Positions 53,296 to 63,518 of a stretch of DNA of 64,000 nt are shown piece after piece. The DNA is taken from positions 334,262 through 398,261 of the forward strand of contig NZ_AYZD01000015.1 in assembly GCF_001436755.1 (NCBI RefSeq). The letters run 5' to 3'. The DNA comes from Liquorilactobacillus aquaticus DSM 21051 (GTDB lineage Bacteria; Bacillota; Bacilli; Lactobacillales; Lactobacillaceae). A program made the position numbers and the translations under genes. The notes under the pieces are model-generated. The model was given only the letters and a program-made list of their open reading frames with translations. It was not told the DNA's origin and made no database searches. The stretch's first letter is position 1, and each line of letters begins with the position of its first letter.

Positions 53296-55860
53296 CTATC
53301 CGATCATTAAAACTTCTTCCTCATTAACTTTATCATAGAATGGCTCAATATCGACTGTAAAACATAAAATTTGCGTTTTATTGCTGATTTCCTGTAATAA
53401 CGCGAACATACTTTCCTTGCGTTTCTTGTCAAAATTTACGAAAGCATCGTCAACGATGAGTGGCAGACGGTATTTCTTGTTTGCTTTAGCAATAAATGCG
53501 AAACGTAAAGCTATATAAAGCTGTTCCGTGGTTGCTCGTGATAATTCTCCGACATCATAGTTAATTTTGTTATTTGAAACAAGCTTTAAATGTCCCTTAG
53601 AAAGCAATATTTTTTCAAAATGATGATTTGTTAAACGCATAAAATATTTTTCAGCCAATCGAACTACTTCTGGAAGATTATTTTGCGAGGACAATTCTAA
53701 AATACGCTTAAGCCATTGCTTTGTTGCATTAAAAGCAACCCAATTTTCTGACTGCTCAATAATCTCTGTTTGAAGATTTGTTAGTTCTTGCTCCATTACC
53801 TGCAATTTATCGTATTGACCCAACTGCTCAAGACGCACCTTTTTCTCTGTAATATCAGTGACAATTCGTTTCAATTCTTTTCTTTCGGACTCTAAAGTTT
53901 CTAAAATGGTCTCATAGTCTGCCTCTAAATTGCTTAGATTACGTTTATTATCTAAAATACCCATTGTTTGAGAATCTATTTGTGATTCAAGATTAGTTAA
54001 TTTAATATTATCTTCAAAATGTTCTTTTTGTGCCGCATAATCTCTTTCAAAATCGGTAATGCTATTCTTCCCATACGCCGTAATCTTCTTATGCAACTCT
54101 GAAGATAAAACCTTAATCTTGTAAATTCTTTTTTTCTTTTCTTCTTCATAAGAAGCTATCATACGTGAATGCCCTTGCTGTTCACGCAGTAAAGGTGAAA
54201 TTCTCCTTTTATATGCTTGCAACTGCTCCACTCGTTGTAAGGAATCTGCTGATAACACCAACTTTTTTTCACAGAAAAATGTTTGTTCCTTGATTGCCAC
54301 TAACTGTTTTTCCTTTTCGGCTACATTTAATCTACATTCATTAACTTTTTCTGTTAATTCAAACCAGTGATTAAGATCAATTTGTTTAGTTTGAAGATAA
54401 TTTAAAGACAGTTGACACCCCGCTTCCTCTAATATCTTCGTAATCTCAGCCGTATTTGTTCCAACATTCTCAAAATTATTTCCACCGTTCTGTATTCTAG
54501 AAAAATATTTTGAAAGCAGGACGATTCCTGTAATTAAGAAACATCCTATAAATGCACTTTTCGTCATGCCACTTGGTATAATTAAGGCACCGATCAAGAA
54601 TAATAATGCTGCACAACCGCCCCACAGCGTAAAAGAATATTCAGATTTAACACTTTTTGTTTTTGGCCGTCTTCTGACCAACTGAGTATCATTCTCGACT
54701 CCTCTTGTATTTTGTTTCAATAGAAATAACAAACGTTTAATGTCCATTCTTGAAAAAGCTTGTATTGTTTTATCTTCCCAACTGTTCTTTTCTATGAGTT
54801 GATTACGTTCTTCTTCTAAAGTTGCCAACTGACTTCTAAGCTGTTTTATTCGTTCGATCGATCCACTCACTCTATCCAACATTTGAAAAACATTACTAAA
54901 CTCATCTTCATGTAATTTAAAGTAGCTCAAATCATCTGATTCTATCTTCTGATTATCACCAACTAATGAATTGATTTTATCTTCGACCAATTGCAACATT
55001 TTTTTCTCACTGTCAATAGCCAATTTTGCCTCTGTAACTACTTGATAATCTTCTTCCGTTACTTTCATGTCAAAAGAGTTGCTCTTTTTTTGCTTATTAA
55101 GAGCTTGATATTGACTATACGCTGACCACAGGCTTTTTGCTTTTTGCATTTTTAATAATTCATTTTCATACTTTTTTATTTCTTCTTCGAGCTTCTGCTT
55201 ACTTTTTGCTTCGTTTTGAATATCCAGAGTAAATTCACTGAAAAGGCTTGTTTTCGAGCGCACTTCATCTACTTCTTTTTTCTTTTGCTTATATTGTTTT
55301 AACAATTTGTTCAGTATTGGAACACGCCCATTGGGTTTATATAATTCATCTGCTTTTTTTTGAAACTTCTCCTGAATTTCAAAAACTTTTTGACTTCCAC
55401 TGGTACCCACACTCAAAAGGCTTTTTTCAAGTTCCTCAGGTTCTAGTAAACCAATTTGATGTAGTGAATCTTGATCGAAACAATAAATTTCATTAAAAAG
55501 TTTGAGCGTTACTGGTCCGAGCCACTTTTCAAGAAAAGTTTCAGGGTAAAGCTGACCTGTCTGCACGTTTGTAATTTTCAGTTTTCCACCGTGACCTCCT
55601 TCAATCCGCTCAATGATAAACTCCCCATCGATAGTTTCTACCTTGAGACAACCACCGTACCTTGAGCCATTTTTAGGGTGATACTGTTCAAAAGGCTTAC
55701 GCTTTGTTGCAAATCCAAATAAAATACTGGTTATAAAAACCCTTAAAGTTGTCTTTCCAGCCTCATTGTTTCCATAAATGAACTTTAGTTTTTTATTTAA
55801 ATCAAATGAAACATCACTCCATTTTCCAAAACCATAAATTTTAACGGCTATGATTTTCAT
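53296..55860 (-). CDS. yhaN: AAA family ATPase YhaN (SbcC/Rad50-like)
   Basis: This 854-residue protein is SMC/Rad50-like. It has Walker A IYGNNEAGKTT, a long coiled-coil middle (about 180-700), the ABC signature region ELSRATTEQLYIALRFAF and Walker B PLIVDDAFVNFD. Two hydrophobic stretches (ALLFLIGALIIP and a second one nearby) break the coil, a feature of YhaN, suggesting membrane association. It is paired with YhaO, the nuclease partner; the coding frames are three nt apart. The role in DNA-end processing is inferred from SbcCD. Confidence 0.9.
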   Translation of the reverse strand: MKIIAVKIYGFGKWSDVSFDLNKKLKFIYGNNEAGKTTLRVFITSILFGFATKRKPFEQYHPKNGSRYGGCLKVETIDGEFIIERIEGGHGGKLKITNVQTGQLYPETFLEKWLGPVTLKLFNEIYCFDQDSLHQIGLLEPEELEKSLLSVGTSGSQKVFEIQEKFQKKADELYKPNGRVPILNKLLKQYKQKKKEVDEVRSKTSLFSEFTLDIQNEAKSKQKLEEEIKKYENELLKMQKAKSLWSAYSQYQALNKQKKSNSFDMKVTEEDYQVVTEAKLAIDSEKKMLQLVEDKINSLVGDNQKIESDDLSYFKLHEDEFSNVFQMLDRVSGSIERIKQLRSQLATLEEERNQLIEKNSWEDKTIQAFSRMDIKRLLFLLKQNTRGVENDTQLVRRRPKTKSVKSEYSFTLWGGCAALLFLIGALIIPSGMTKSAFIGCFLITGIVLLSKYFSRIQNGGNNFENVGTNTAEITKILEEAGCQLSLNYLQTKQIDLNHWFELTEKVNECRLNVAEKEKQLVAIKEQTFFCEKKLVLSADSLQRVEQLQAYKRRISPLLREQQGHSRMIASYEEEKKKRIYKIKVLSSELHKKITAYGKNSITDFERDYAAQKEHFEDNIKLTNLESQIDSQTMGILDNKRNLSNLEADYETILETLESERKELKRIVTDITEKKVRLEQLGQYDKLQVMEQELTNLQTEIIEQSENWVAFNATKQWLKRILELSSQNNLPEVVRLAEKYFMRLTNHHFEKILLSKGHLKLVSNNKINYDVGELSRATTEQLYIALRFAFIAKANKKYRLPLIVDDAFVNFDKKRKESMFALLQEISNKTQILCFTVDIEPFYDKVNEEEVLMIG

Positions 55861-55863
55861 AAA

Positions 55864-57066
55864 CTATTCTCCATCCATTTCTTCCTCAAGATACGCCCTT
55901 GATTTGTTTTTGATACTTTTGGCTATTGAAGGCTGTGCAAAATGTTCATCGATAAAGCGATACTTTACCAAATTGTCTGCTAATCGATACAAAGTAGTTT
56001 CTTGAAAAACTAAGTTAGCTGCCTCTTTTTCCGTATCTATATCCCAAAAATTTTTCTGCTGTGAGCGGACAGTGTTTATAGCAATATCGTACAAAAACAA
56101 ACTGTGGTCATCCTGCATATCACTCTGAACTTGACCCAACAATACGCCTTTTATAATACGTTCTTTTAAACTAGAATCGAAATCAAGAGGGGCTTTCAAA
56201 ATTATTCTCATAACAAATGCCCGCGCAGATGGCGTGGCCTTTTTGATATCAATCAGTTTAGTTTCAACTTTAGTTTTTAGTTGTTCGAATGTGTCTTCTT
56301 TTTCAAATCCTAAAACTGTTTCAACCCACTGAATTCCAGTCAGCGGACAAAAATTTGGAACTAATTGACCTTCCTGCTCTTCAACTAAATAGTACCCTTT
56401 AACTCCAATTTCTTTGATATTCTTTCCTTGAATATTACCGGAGTAAACAATCCAAGGGTCTTCGCTAAGAATTTCTCTCTTGTGGATATGACCCAAAGCC
56501 CAATAGTCATAATTCTTGCTTTTTAACTGTGATAATGAAAAAGGAGCATACTTAGCTTCTTCAAAATTGGAACTCACTTCTCCATGCAACATTCCCAAAT
56601 GCCATTTTTCAGAACCTTTTATAGGGAAATAACTAGTTTGACATTTAACCCATTGTTTTCCATAACTAAAACTGGTTAAGCTCACAGGCTGCCCATCTGC
56701 AAAAAATTCTTTTGTTACAACTTTATTTGGAAAAACATATACATTCTCCGGATAAACCAGTTTTGTCTTCTCTAAATCAAGGAAATCATGATTGCCAAGG
56801 CAAAGATAAACCGGTATTCCAAATTGCTTAAGTTTAGTGAATTCTTTCTGCAGAAAAAGTTGGGCAGTGACACTTGGATGCGGATTGTCATATAGATCAC
56901 CTGCAATAAGAATAAAATCTACTTTTTTATTAATCGCATCTTTGATCATTTCATCAAAAGCGGTCATTGAAGCTTTATATAATTGCTTCGAGAAATTATC
57001 TGGAATCTTCTTTAATCCCTCAAAGGGACTGTCTAAGTGAAGATCAGCGGTGTGAATAAATTTCAC
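55864..57066 (-). CDS. yhaO: metallophosphoesterase YhaO (SbcD/Mre11-like nuclease)
   Basis: This 400-residue protein has a calcineurin-like nuclease domain with HTADLHLDSPF, LIAGDLYDN, LGNHDF and WALGHIHKR, followed by a C-terminal adaptor region. It is the SbcD/Mre11-type partner of YhaN. The start gives the standard MKFIHTADLHL opening. It leads the yhaONM transcript, separated from the YlbF-like gene by a terminator. Confidence 0.92.
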   Translation of the reverse strand: MKFIHTADLHLDSPFEGLKKIPDNFSKQLYKASMTAFDEMIKDAINKKVDFILIAGDLYDNPHPSVTAQLFLQKEFTKLKQFGIPVYLCLGNHDFLDLEKTKLVYPENVYVFPNKVVTKEFFADGQPVSLTSFSYGKQWVKCQTSYFPIKGSEKWHLGMLHGEVSSNFEEAKYAPFSLSQLKSKNYDYWALGHIHKREILSEDPWIVYSGNIQGKNIKEIGVKGYYLVEEQEGQLVPNFCPLTGIQWVETVLGFEKEDTFEQLKTKVETKLIDIKKATPSARAFVMRIILKAPLDFDSSLKERIIKGVLLGQVQSDMQDDHSLFLYDIAINTVRSQQKNFWDIDTEKEAANLVFQETTLYRLADNLVKYRFIDEHFAQPSIAKSIKNKSRAYLEEEMDGE

Positions 57067-57120
57067 TACTATCGTCCTTTCTCAAAAAATTACCTTCTTC
57101 ATTCTTTATTAACGAACACA

Positions 57121-57159
57121 AAAAGCACGAATTATATCATTCAAAAATAATTCGTGCTT
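57121..57159 (-). terminator. intrinsic terminator after the YlbF-family gene
   Basis: AAGCACGAATTAT and ATAATTCGTGCTT are perfect arms, followed on the minus strand by TTTTTG. Confidence 0.85.
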
Positions 57160-57257
57160 CTTGATCAAAATTTGGAGTGTCAACGCCCAGATAGCGGCCA
57201 AGTGAACATTACCCCATTCCTGCACGTTATTTTGTGTGCTTACAAATTTTGCTATGT

Positions 57258-57596
57258 TTAATCTTGATATAATTCATTCACAGGTTTAAACATTATTTTA
57301 TTAATTTCGTCCATAACCTGCGCAAGTTTACGCTCTTTTTCCATCAAAGTCATGATGACCTTTTTCTTTTCAATCTTTTCACCTAAACTTTTAATTGTAT
57401 CGATATCACTATCTTTCAATTCACCTTTAGCTTGTTTGCTTTGAAATTCCATTTGAGCTTTTTGAAAGTCCTTGAACTGCTTGTAAGAAAGCTCATCAGC
57501 CTTTACCTCTGCATAGGCTTGTTTTAATTCTTGATATTCTTCTGTTTTACGTAAGTTCTGTTCTAATTGGTTAGCAGAATCGTATATATTAATCAT
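57258..57596 (-). CDS. YlbF/YmcA family protein (YheA-like)
   Basis: This 112-residue helical protein is of the YlbF/YmcA (Com_YlbF) family, with the pattern YDSANQLEQNLRKTEEYQELKQAY and FQKAQMEFQSKQAKGE. Bacillus members YlbF and YmcA work with RNase Y; the closer YheA-type paralogue has no firm role. There is no Cys pair for the iron-sulfur cluster of the YmcA complex. AGGAGG lies before the ATG. Confidence 0.88.
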   Translation of the reverse strand: MINIYDSANQLEQNLRKTEEYQELKQAYAEVKADELSYKQFKDFQKAQMEFQSKQAKGELKDSDIDTIKSLGEKIEKKKVIMTLMEKERKLAQVMDEINKIMFKPVNELYQD

Positions 57597-57670
57597 AAAA
57601 AGTTCCTCCTTGTTTCGTTATTAAACACACTTTAATTGTAACATTATATCTTGCACTTCCAAAGCATCAA

Positions 57671-59800
57671 TTATTGTCCTAACCATTCCTGTATCTTCTT
57701 CTTGCCCGAATCAAATAAATCGGCGGCCTTCTTTTTTATACTTGAAGTTGACTTAGATACATTATCACTGGCACTTTCTCCTGCATTTTTCAAGCTATTC
57801 CATATACCATTATTCTTCTTTTCAGAAGCAGCTACTTTACTTGATGCACTTTTTATCCCAAATGATGTTTGTTTAGTCGCTGGAATTATAGATTCCATTT
57901 CATCCTTAAAAAGTGACGCTCCTCCTCGGGTCCCCTCATCTGTCAATGAATGTTTAGATGAGTCAAAACCAACCCATGTTGCAACTACTACGTCAGGAGT
58001 ATATCCGACATACCAATGATCTTTATCACTAGTTGTGGTTCCGTCTGCGCTCTGTGTGCTTCCAGTTTTGCCGGCAATCGTATATCCGCTCGGTTTAGCA
58101 TCTGCCCCAGTTCCAATATTATAGACATCCATCATCATACTCGTCATTTCCTTAGCGTTTTTAGCACTTATGATTCTCTTTGAAGACGGTGACGTGTTAT
58201 CAACAATGACCTTCCCTGAAGCATCAATAATTTTTGTAATAAAGTGCGACTCATTCTTAACACCTTCATTAGCAAAAGTAGTATAGGCACTAGCCATCTG
58301 ATAAGGAGATTCACCTTTTGTGAGTCCGCCCAAACCTAAACTTAGATTATCGTCACTTTTTGTTACACCTAGTCCGAATTTTTTAACCATGTCATAACCA
58401 GACTGAACTCCAATTTTATTCAAAAGCCACACAGCTGCTGCATTCTTACTTTCTGCCAAAGCTTTGTACATAGAAATCTTTCCTGAATAAACATTGTTCC
58501 AATTATGTGGGGTATATTTATTTGTTCCGTATGACTTTAAATTATCCTGTAAAACAGAATCATAGTGATATCCTGCCTCAAGAGCCGGAGTATACACCGC
58601 AATCGGTTTAATCGTCGAACCTGGTGATCTAACAAGCTGTGTAGCACGGTTATAACCTCTAAAAACATGCGAGCCGGATCGACCGCCAACTACAGCAGCT
58701 ACACCTCCGGTTTGAGGATCCATGACAACTGACCCTCCTTGCGCTTGTGTTCCATCTTCAGCGTTATAGGGGAATAAACTAGAATCAGCAAAACTATTTT
58801 GTAGACTTGTCTGGTAGTTTTGATTAAGAGATGTATAAATTTTGTAACCTCTATTCATAATCTGTGATTCTGTAAGTCCGTATTTTTTTATTGCTTCATT
58901 AATTACTGCATCAAAATAGTAAGGATATTTGTAACCAGATTCATACTGATATTCATCATCCACTACCATGTTTTGTGCCTTGTACACTTTTGCTTGAGAT
59001 TTAGAAATTTTTTGATTTTCTGCCATTAACTCAATAACAACATTTCGACGTTGCTTAGATCTTTGAGGATGATCAATCGGATTAAAACCACTTGGGTTCG
59101 TTAACATTCCTGCTAAAGTTGCAGCTTGATCAACGCTTAATTGACTGGCACTAACACCAAAATATTTTTTTGAAGCATCTTCGACTCCCCAAACACCATT
59201 CCCAAAATACGCATTATTGAGATACATAGTTAATATTTCTTTTTTTGAGTATTCATTTTCAACCTGCATCGCAATAAATATTTCTTTTGCTTTACGTGAA
59301 AAAGTTTGTTCTTGTGATAAAAAAGCATTTTTTACGAGCTGTTGTGTTAAGGTACTTCCACCACCGCTAATGTAACTGCGTCCCAGCAACTTATTTTTCA
59401 AGTACAGAATACCAGCACGGCCAATCCCTTTAAAGGAGAAACCGTACTCATGATAAAAATTACGATCTTCTGTTGACAACACAGCATTCTGCATATTTAC
59501 TGAGATATTATCAAGAGATTTCCAAGTCCCCTTCTGCGAATATAAATGTCCAGCCTTCTTACCTTGATAATCATATATTTCAGTTGATTGCTCTAACTCA
59601 GCTTTTAAATCGCCGACATTCGCAGTTTTCGCAACAAAAATAAGGTAAATACTTATGCTTAAAAAAACACTCAAGAAAGCAACTGCTAGCCACCGCCAAA
59701 TTTGGTAGCGCCAAAACTTTCTTTTTATCCAGTTAGTTGCATACTTATAGAATTTTCTAACATTTTCCTTGATAAAATCTATCCATGAATCATACTTCAT
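57671..59800 (-). CDS. class A penicillin-binding protein (PBP1A/2A-type)
   Basis: This bifunctional peptidoglycan synthase of 709 residues has one membrane helix (about 35-57), a GT51 glycosyltransferase domain with catalytic Glu111 in STEDRNFYHEYG and GGGSTLTQQ at 146-154, and a transpeptidase domain with STIK (Ser395), SKN (451-453) and KTG (578-580). The C-terminal tail after residue 640 is Ser/Lys-rich. The ribosome binding site (GAGG 14 nt upstream) is poorly spaced. It follows argR by about 100 nt; no terminator was seen between them. Confidence 0.95.
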   Translation of the reverse strand: MKYDSWIDFIKENVRKFYKYATNWIKRKFWRYQIWRWLAVAFLSVFLSISIYLIFVAKTANVGDLKAELEQSTEIYDYQGKKAGHLYSQKGTWKSLDNISVNMQNAVLSTEDRNFYHEYGFSFKGIGRAGILYLKNKLLGRSYISGGGSTLTQQLVKNAFLSQEQTFSRKAKEIFIAMQVENEYSKKEILTMYLNNAYFGNGVWGVEDASKKYFGVSASQLSVDQAATLAGMLTNPSGFNPIDHPQRSKQRRNVVIELMAENQKISKSQAKVYKAQNMVVDDEYQYESGYKYPYYFDAVINEAIKKYGLTESQIMNRGYKIYTSLNQNYQTSLQNSFADSSLFPYNAEDGTQAQGGSVVMDPQTGGVAAVVGGRSGSHVFRGYNRATQLVRSPGSTIKPIAVYTPALEAGYHYDSVLQDNLKSYGTNKYTPHNWNNVYSGKISMYKALAESKNAAAVWLLNKIGVQSGYDMVKKFGLGVTKSDDNLSLGLGGLTKGESPYQMASAYTTFANEGVKNESHFITKIIDASGKVIVDNTSPSSKRIISAKNAKEMTSMMMDVYNIGTGADAKPSGYTIAGKTGSTQSADGTTTSDKDHWYVGYTPDVVVATWVGFDSSKHSLTDEGTRGGASLFKDEMESIIPATKQTSFGIKSASSKVAASEKKNNGIWNSLKNAGESASDNVSKSTSSIKKKAADLFDSGKKKIQEWLGQ

Positions 59801-59899
59801 AATTTTATGCTCAACCTCTTCGTGGATTATTTACTACATTTTATCATACGGTTTAAATTATCAAATTGAAAAGAATAACTTTAATGTATAATTAAAAGA

Positions 59900-60370
59900 T
59901 TAATCGTCCAAATTATTTTTATCAATATATTTCATAAACAGTCTTTCAACAGCTTCAGCATCCTCACGTGATTTACTGATAATCAAAATTGTGTCGTATC
60001 CTGCCATCGTTCCTACAACCTCTTTGAGTTTCAGATCATCAATGATTGCTGTCAACACATTAGCATTTCGCGGCAATGTATGAATTATATTTATAAACTC
60101 CACTTGTGTAATATCCGTTACCATTTCATGGATGTTTTCAAAAAGTTTCTCCTCTTCAGATTGACGATTCCCCTTAAAAATTGCATAGTGAAGTTGCCCA
60201 CTTGCACCTTGTTCCTTAACTATTCTCATTTCGCGAATATCGCGTGAAATAGTCGCCTGAGTCGATTTAATTCCAATGTTTGACAAGGCCTTCATTAGTT
60301 CATCCTGCGTTGCAATTTCATTCTGATTGATTATCTGCTCTATTTTTGCTTGTCTTTCCTCTTTTTTCAT
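59900..60370 (-). CDS. argR: arginine repressor ArgR
   Basis: ArgR is a hexameric regulator of arginine synthesis and breakdown. The 156-residue protein has an N-terminal winged helix (about 1-70, with the recognition region STQATISRDIREM) and a C-terminal oligomer and arginine-binding domain with the family's catalytic-like motif GTMAGYDTI and two Asp residues (AIIDD). Lactobacilli often have two ArgR-type genes (argR/ahrC); which one this is cannot be told. It lies between a Crp/Fnr gene and a PBP gene. Confidence 0.95.
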   Translation of the reverse strand: MKKEERQAKIEQIINQNEIATQDELMKALSNIGIKSTQATISRDIREMRIVKEQGASGQLHYAIFKGNRQSEEEKLFENIHEMVTDITQVEFINIIHTLPRNANVLTAIIDDLKLKEVVGTMAGYDTILIISKSREDAEAVERLFMKYIDKNNLDD

Positions 60371-60435
60371 AATGCACCTTTCTCCAACACTGTTTTAGAG
60401 CTATTATATCAAACCTCTTCAGTTTAAACGAGCCA

Positions 60436-61161
60436 TTACCCTAAGTACTTATACTTTTCAAAAAAAATGGGTTTTAAAATCCATACATGTCGTGACAAAG
60501 TTACCAATGAATCCTTCTCTAACCTCGAAAAAGTTGCACTGACAGTTTTAGGTGTTGTTCCCACCACATATCCAAGTATTTCTCTTGTTATCCAGTGATT
60601 TTTTATTCTTACTCCTTCAGGACATGTCTCACCAAATTTTTTCCCAATAAAAAGCAGTTCCTCGATGACTCGCTCTTTCATTTGCGGCGCAGACACATCA
60701 ATAGCATGGTTCGTACGCTCTGCAATAAGCTCGTCTCTCATTTGCATATATAATTTATGAATTGTCTTATTTCTTTTAGCTAGCCTTTTTATTTCTTCCG
60801 CAGGTATTACTAATACTTCGACCTTCGAACAAGTACTTATTTCAAATAAGACATTACTCGTATCGTTAGCTGAAAACATGAGTACTGGAAAAAAATCATC
60901 TCTCCCTAGTAAAAAACAGCGAACATTTCTACCTTTTTCGTTACTTACCTTCACACTGACAATTCCACTTACTATCAGATAAACCTTAGAAGAATCGCCT
61001 GCTCTATACCCCATATTACTTTTATGGCTGAATTCCTTGAATGTGCTAATAGATGAAACATCATCAATTGATTGCCGATCTAACAATGACTTCATTCTCA
61101 GCTGCTTTAACTTTTCTCTTACTAAAACTTGCTGTGCTTTTTCCATCTGTGTATTCTCCAT
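60436..61161 (-). CDS. Crp/Fnr family transcriptional regulator
   Basis: This 241-residue protein has an N-terminal cyclic nucleotide-binding-like beta roll (about 35-150, with VYLIVSGIVSVKV) and a C-terminal winged helix with ITREILGYVVGTTPKTVSATFSRLEKDSLV. It lacks the Cys cluster of FNR iron-sulfur sensors in the usual places, so the signal is unknown. Because it lies between argS and argR, it may be an ArcR-type regulator of arginine catabolism, but no arc genes lie within this window, so that is a guess. Confidence 0.9.
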   Translation of the reverse strand: MENTQMEKAQQVLVREKLKQLRMKSLLDRQSIDDVSSISTFKEFSHKSNMGYRAGDSSKVYLIVSGIVSVKVSNEKGRNVRCFLLGRDDFFPVLMFSANDTSNVLFEISTCSKVEVLVIPAEEIKRLAKRNKTIHKLYMQMRDELIAERTNHAIDVSAPQMKERVIEELLFIGKKFGETCPEGVRIKNHWITREILGYVVGTTPKTVSATFSRLEKDSLVTLSRHVWILKPIFFEKYKYLG

Positions 61162-61398
61162 TAAACTTAGTAGTTTTTTAAATGAATAAAACTAAATTAT
61201 ATTATATAGATATTTTACAACACAGTGAAATTTTTAGAAAGCGTTTTCTTAAATGATTTAGATTATTTTTTCTCTAATTTTTTTAAACAAAAAGACCCCA
61301 TGACTAAACCAACATCTCGTCAAAGGATCCCAATTCGTATATTTGAAATATATTATTTTATAGTTTGTTTAAATAAGCAATTCAGTACTTAATAATAA

Positions 61399-63099
61399 TT
61401 ACATCTCTTCAGGTGCTTGAACGCCCAGAAGACGTAGAGATTCTTTCAACACTGAAGCCACACTCTTGGCAAGTGCTAATCTAGCCGTCAACTGTTCATC
61501 ATTTTTCAAAATTTTAGTATGCGCATAGTATTTATTAAAAGACTTAGCTAGGTGCAAAGAGTATTTTGCAACCACAGAAGGTTCATATTCTTTGACAGCA
61601 CGTTTGACAATCATTGAAAATGATTCTAATAGGCGTAAAACTTCCCAAGATTCTTCATCATCCAACTGATAATTTTCTTCTTTACCTCCACTTAAGGCTT
61701 TGTCTTCTGACTTGCGTAGAATACTCATTGCTCGCGCATGCGTGTACTGTACATATGGCCCAGTCTCACCCTCGAAGCGGACCACCTCATCCAAGTCAAA
61801 ATCAAAATTATTCATACGTTCATTCTTCAAATCATGGAAGATAACAGCCCCTACACCAACTTGCTTAGCAACCTTCTCTTTATTTTTCAAATCTGGATTC
61901 TTCTCTTCAATTTGTTTCTTAGCAAGTGTCATCGCATCATCCAAAACCTCATCCAAAAGAATCACGCGGCCTGCACGTGTTGAGAGCTTTTTGCCTCCCT
62001 GTGTTATCAAGCCAAATGGGATGTGGTGAATGTCATCCGACCATTCTTCGCCTAATTCCTTTAAAACTGCTTTGAGCTGTTTAAAATGATTGGTCTGCTC
62101 GTTGCCAACTACATAAAGTGATTGAACAAAATTATAGGTCCGTTTTCTATAAATAGCAGCCGCTAAATCACGTGTAATATACAAAGTAGCTCCATCAGTT
62201 TTCTTAATCAAGGCCGGATTTAAATCATATTTGCTTAAATCAACAATTTGCGCTCCTCTACTTTCTTGAAGTAATTTTTTTTGTTCAAGAAGTGAGACAA
62301 CCTCATCCATTTTATCATTGTAGAAGGCTTCACCATTAAATGAATCAAATTCAACACCTAATTTATTATAAATTTTCATAAAAGATTTCAATGATTCGGA
62401 ACGGAACCACTTCCATAAGCGGACTGCCTCTGGATCACCATCTTCAAGTTTTTTGAACCATGCACGTGCTTCATCGTCGAGCTCCGGATGCTCAACATCC
62501 TCTTTATGAAAACGTACATAGTACTCAAGCAATTTGTTGATGGGGTCTGCCTTAACTTCTTCCTCAGTTCCCCAGAGTTTATATGCTTCAATCAATTTAC
62601 CAAATTGAGTTCCCCAATCACCGAGATGATTTATCTTAATAGGATGATAGTTAGTTTTTTCCAAAATTTTTGCGATTGAATTTCCGATTACTGTCGAACG
62701 CAAGTGCCCCATTGAAATTGGTTTAGCAATGTTGGGCGAAGACATATCAATTGTAACATTGCCATTATTTCCTAAATCTTGGTCTCCATAACTTGAACCT
62801 TCAGCAAGAATTTGATGCAAAACATCGTTACTGAATGCCTTTTTGTCTAGGAAAAAATTAACATATGGGCCAACAGCTTGCACTTTATCAAAATTTCCTT
62901 GATCAACTTTACTTGCAATTTCGCTTGCAATAATCTGAGGAGCCCTTTTAAATATGCGCGCTAACGGAAAAGCTGGAAAAGCAAAGTCGCCTAAAGCTAA
63001 ACTTTTAGGGTTTTCTATTGCATCCTCAATTATACTTCTTTCCAACTGTCCTTCCAATGCAGCGTATAATGCATCAACAACGATCTCTTTATAATTCAT
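61399..63099 (-). CDS. argS: arginine-tRNA ligase
   Basis: ArgS is a class I synthetase charging tRNA-Arg. The 566-residue protein has an N-terminal Add1 domain, the HIGH-like signature MGHLRST near 129-135, and KLSTRAG in the KMSKS position, with an all-helical anticodon-binding C-terminus. Its ATG has AGGAGG upstream. Expression is under a T-box leader with an arginine specifier. Confidence 0.98.
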   Translation of the reverse strand: MNYKEIVVDALYAALEGQLERSIIEDAIENPKSLALGDFAFPAFPLARIFKRAPQIIASEIASKVDQGNFDKVQAVGPYVNFFLDKKAFSNDVLHQILAEGSSYGDQDLGNNGNVTIDMSSPNIAKPISMGHLRSTVIGNSIAKILEKTNYHPIKINHLGDWGTQFGKLIEAYKLWGTEEEVKADPINKLLEYYVRFHKEDVEHPELDDEARAWFKKLEDGDPEAVRLWKWFRSESLKSFMKIYNKLGVEFDSFNGEAFYNDKMDEVVSLLEQKKLLQESRGAQIVDLSKYDLNPALIKKTDGATLYITRDLAAAIYRKRTYNFVQSLYVVGNEQTNHFKQLKAVLKELGEEWSDDIHHIPFGLITQGGKKLSTRAGRVILLDEVLDDAMTLAKKQIEEKNPDLKNKEKVAKQVGVGAVIFHDLKNERMNNFDFDLDEVVRFEGETGPYVQYTHARAMSILRKSEDKALSGGKEENYQLDDEESWEVLRLLESFSMIVKRAVKEYEPSVVAKYSLHLAKSFNKYYAHTKILKNDEQLTARLALAKSVASVLKESLRLLGVQAPEEM

Positions 63100-63120
63100 A
63101 ATTTCCTCCTTGTTTTGACA

Positions 63121-63345
63121 ATAAAAAAACTCCTACACTAAATAAATGTAAGAGACGAGAAAGTTTCCCGCGGTACCACTCTAATTGATCAGTAATCCAC
63201 TCAACTATTTAATTGGACATTCCAGAAAGTGCGATTCAGCTATTTCAATTACCCGGCTTTCATCATCCCAGGCTCGCTTTCAACTTAGATAGCCTACTAC
63301 TCTTTCTTCTTAAGCTCTGCCTAATTGTATCAAAAAAAAAATGCA
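63121..63345 (-). promoter_or_regulatory. T-box leader of argS, specifier CGC (Arg)
   Basis: Stem I is closed by AGAAAG and CTTTCT, and its specifier loop shows CGC followed by A (complement of 63231-63233), an arginine codon. The T-box sequence AGAGTGGTACCGCGG precedes a terminator (63130-63154; ten pairs, two G-U) followed by seven T. The layout matches synthetase T-boxes. A TACAAT -10 box lies upstream, within 63301-63345. Confidence 0.93.
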
Positions 63346-63363
63346 ATTCCTAGTCCTGAAATA

Positions 63364-63388
63364 AAAAAACGCCCTTCGCAGGACGCAA
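63364..63388 (-). terminator. terminator after tRNA-Gly
   Basis: GCGTCC pairs with GGGCGT (one wobble at the end) around TGCGAA, followed on the minus strand by seven T. Confidence 0.6.
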
Positions 63389-63398
63389 CCTTTTACAA

Positions 63399-63469
63399 AG
63401 CGGGTGACGAGAATCGAACTCGCGACATCAGCTTGGGAAGCTGGGATTTTACCACTAAACTACACCCGC
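63399..63469 (-). tRNA. tRNA-Gly, anticodon CCC
   Basis: The 71-nt cloverleaf has a perfect 7-bp acceptor stem (GCGGGTG/CACCCGC), a discriminator T, T-loop TTCGAAT and an anticodon loop TTCCCAA, which gives anticodon CCC. CCA is not encoded, so it must be added after RNase Z cleavage. The anticodon stem has an unpaired C27-A43, and the D stem ends in a G-U pair. An isolated gene, it has its own terminator downstream. Confidence 0.93.
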
Positions 63470-63518
63470 ACAACACAAAGTAGTATATCACAAAACTACA
63501 GATGTGTCAGCTTCATTC

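Noticed and set aside
60436-61161. Calling the Crp/Fnr gene arcR
   Set aside because: No arginine deiminase genes are in the window and the binding site cannot be tested; only the family is supported.
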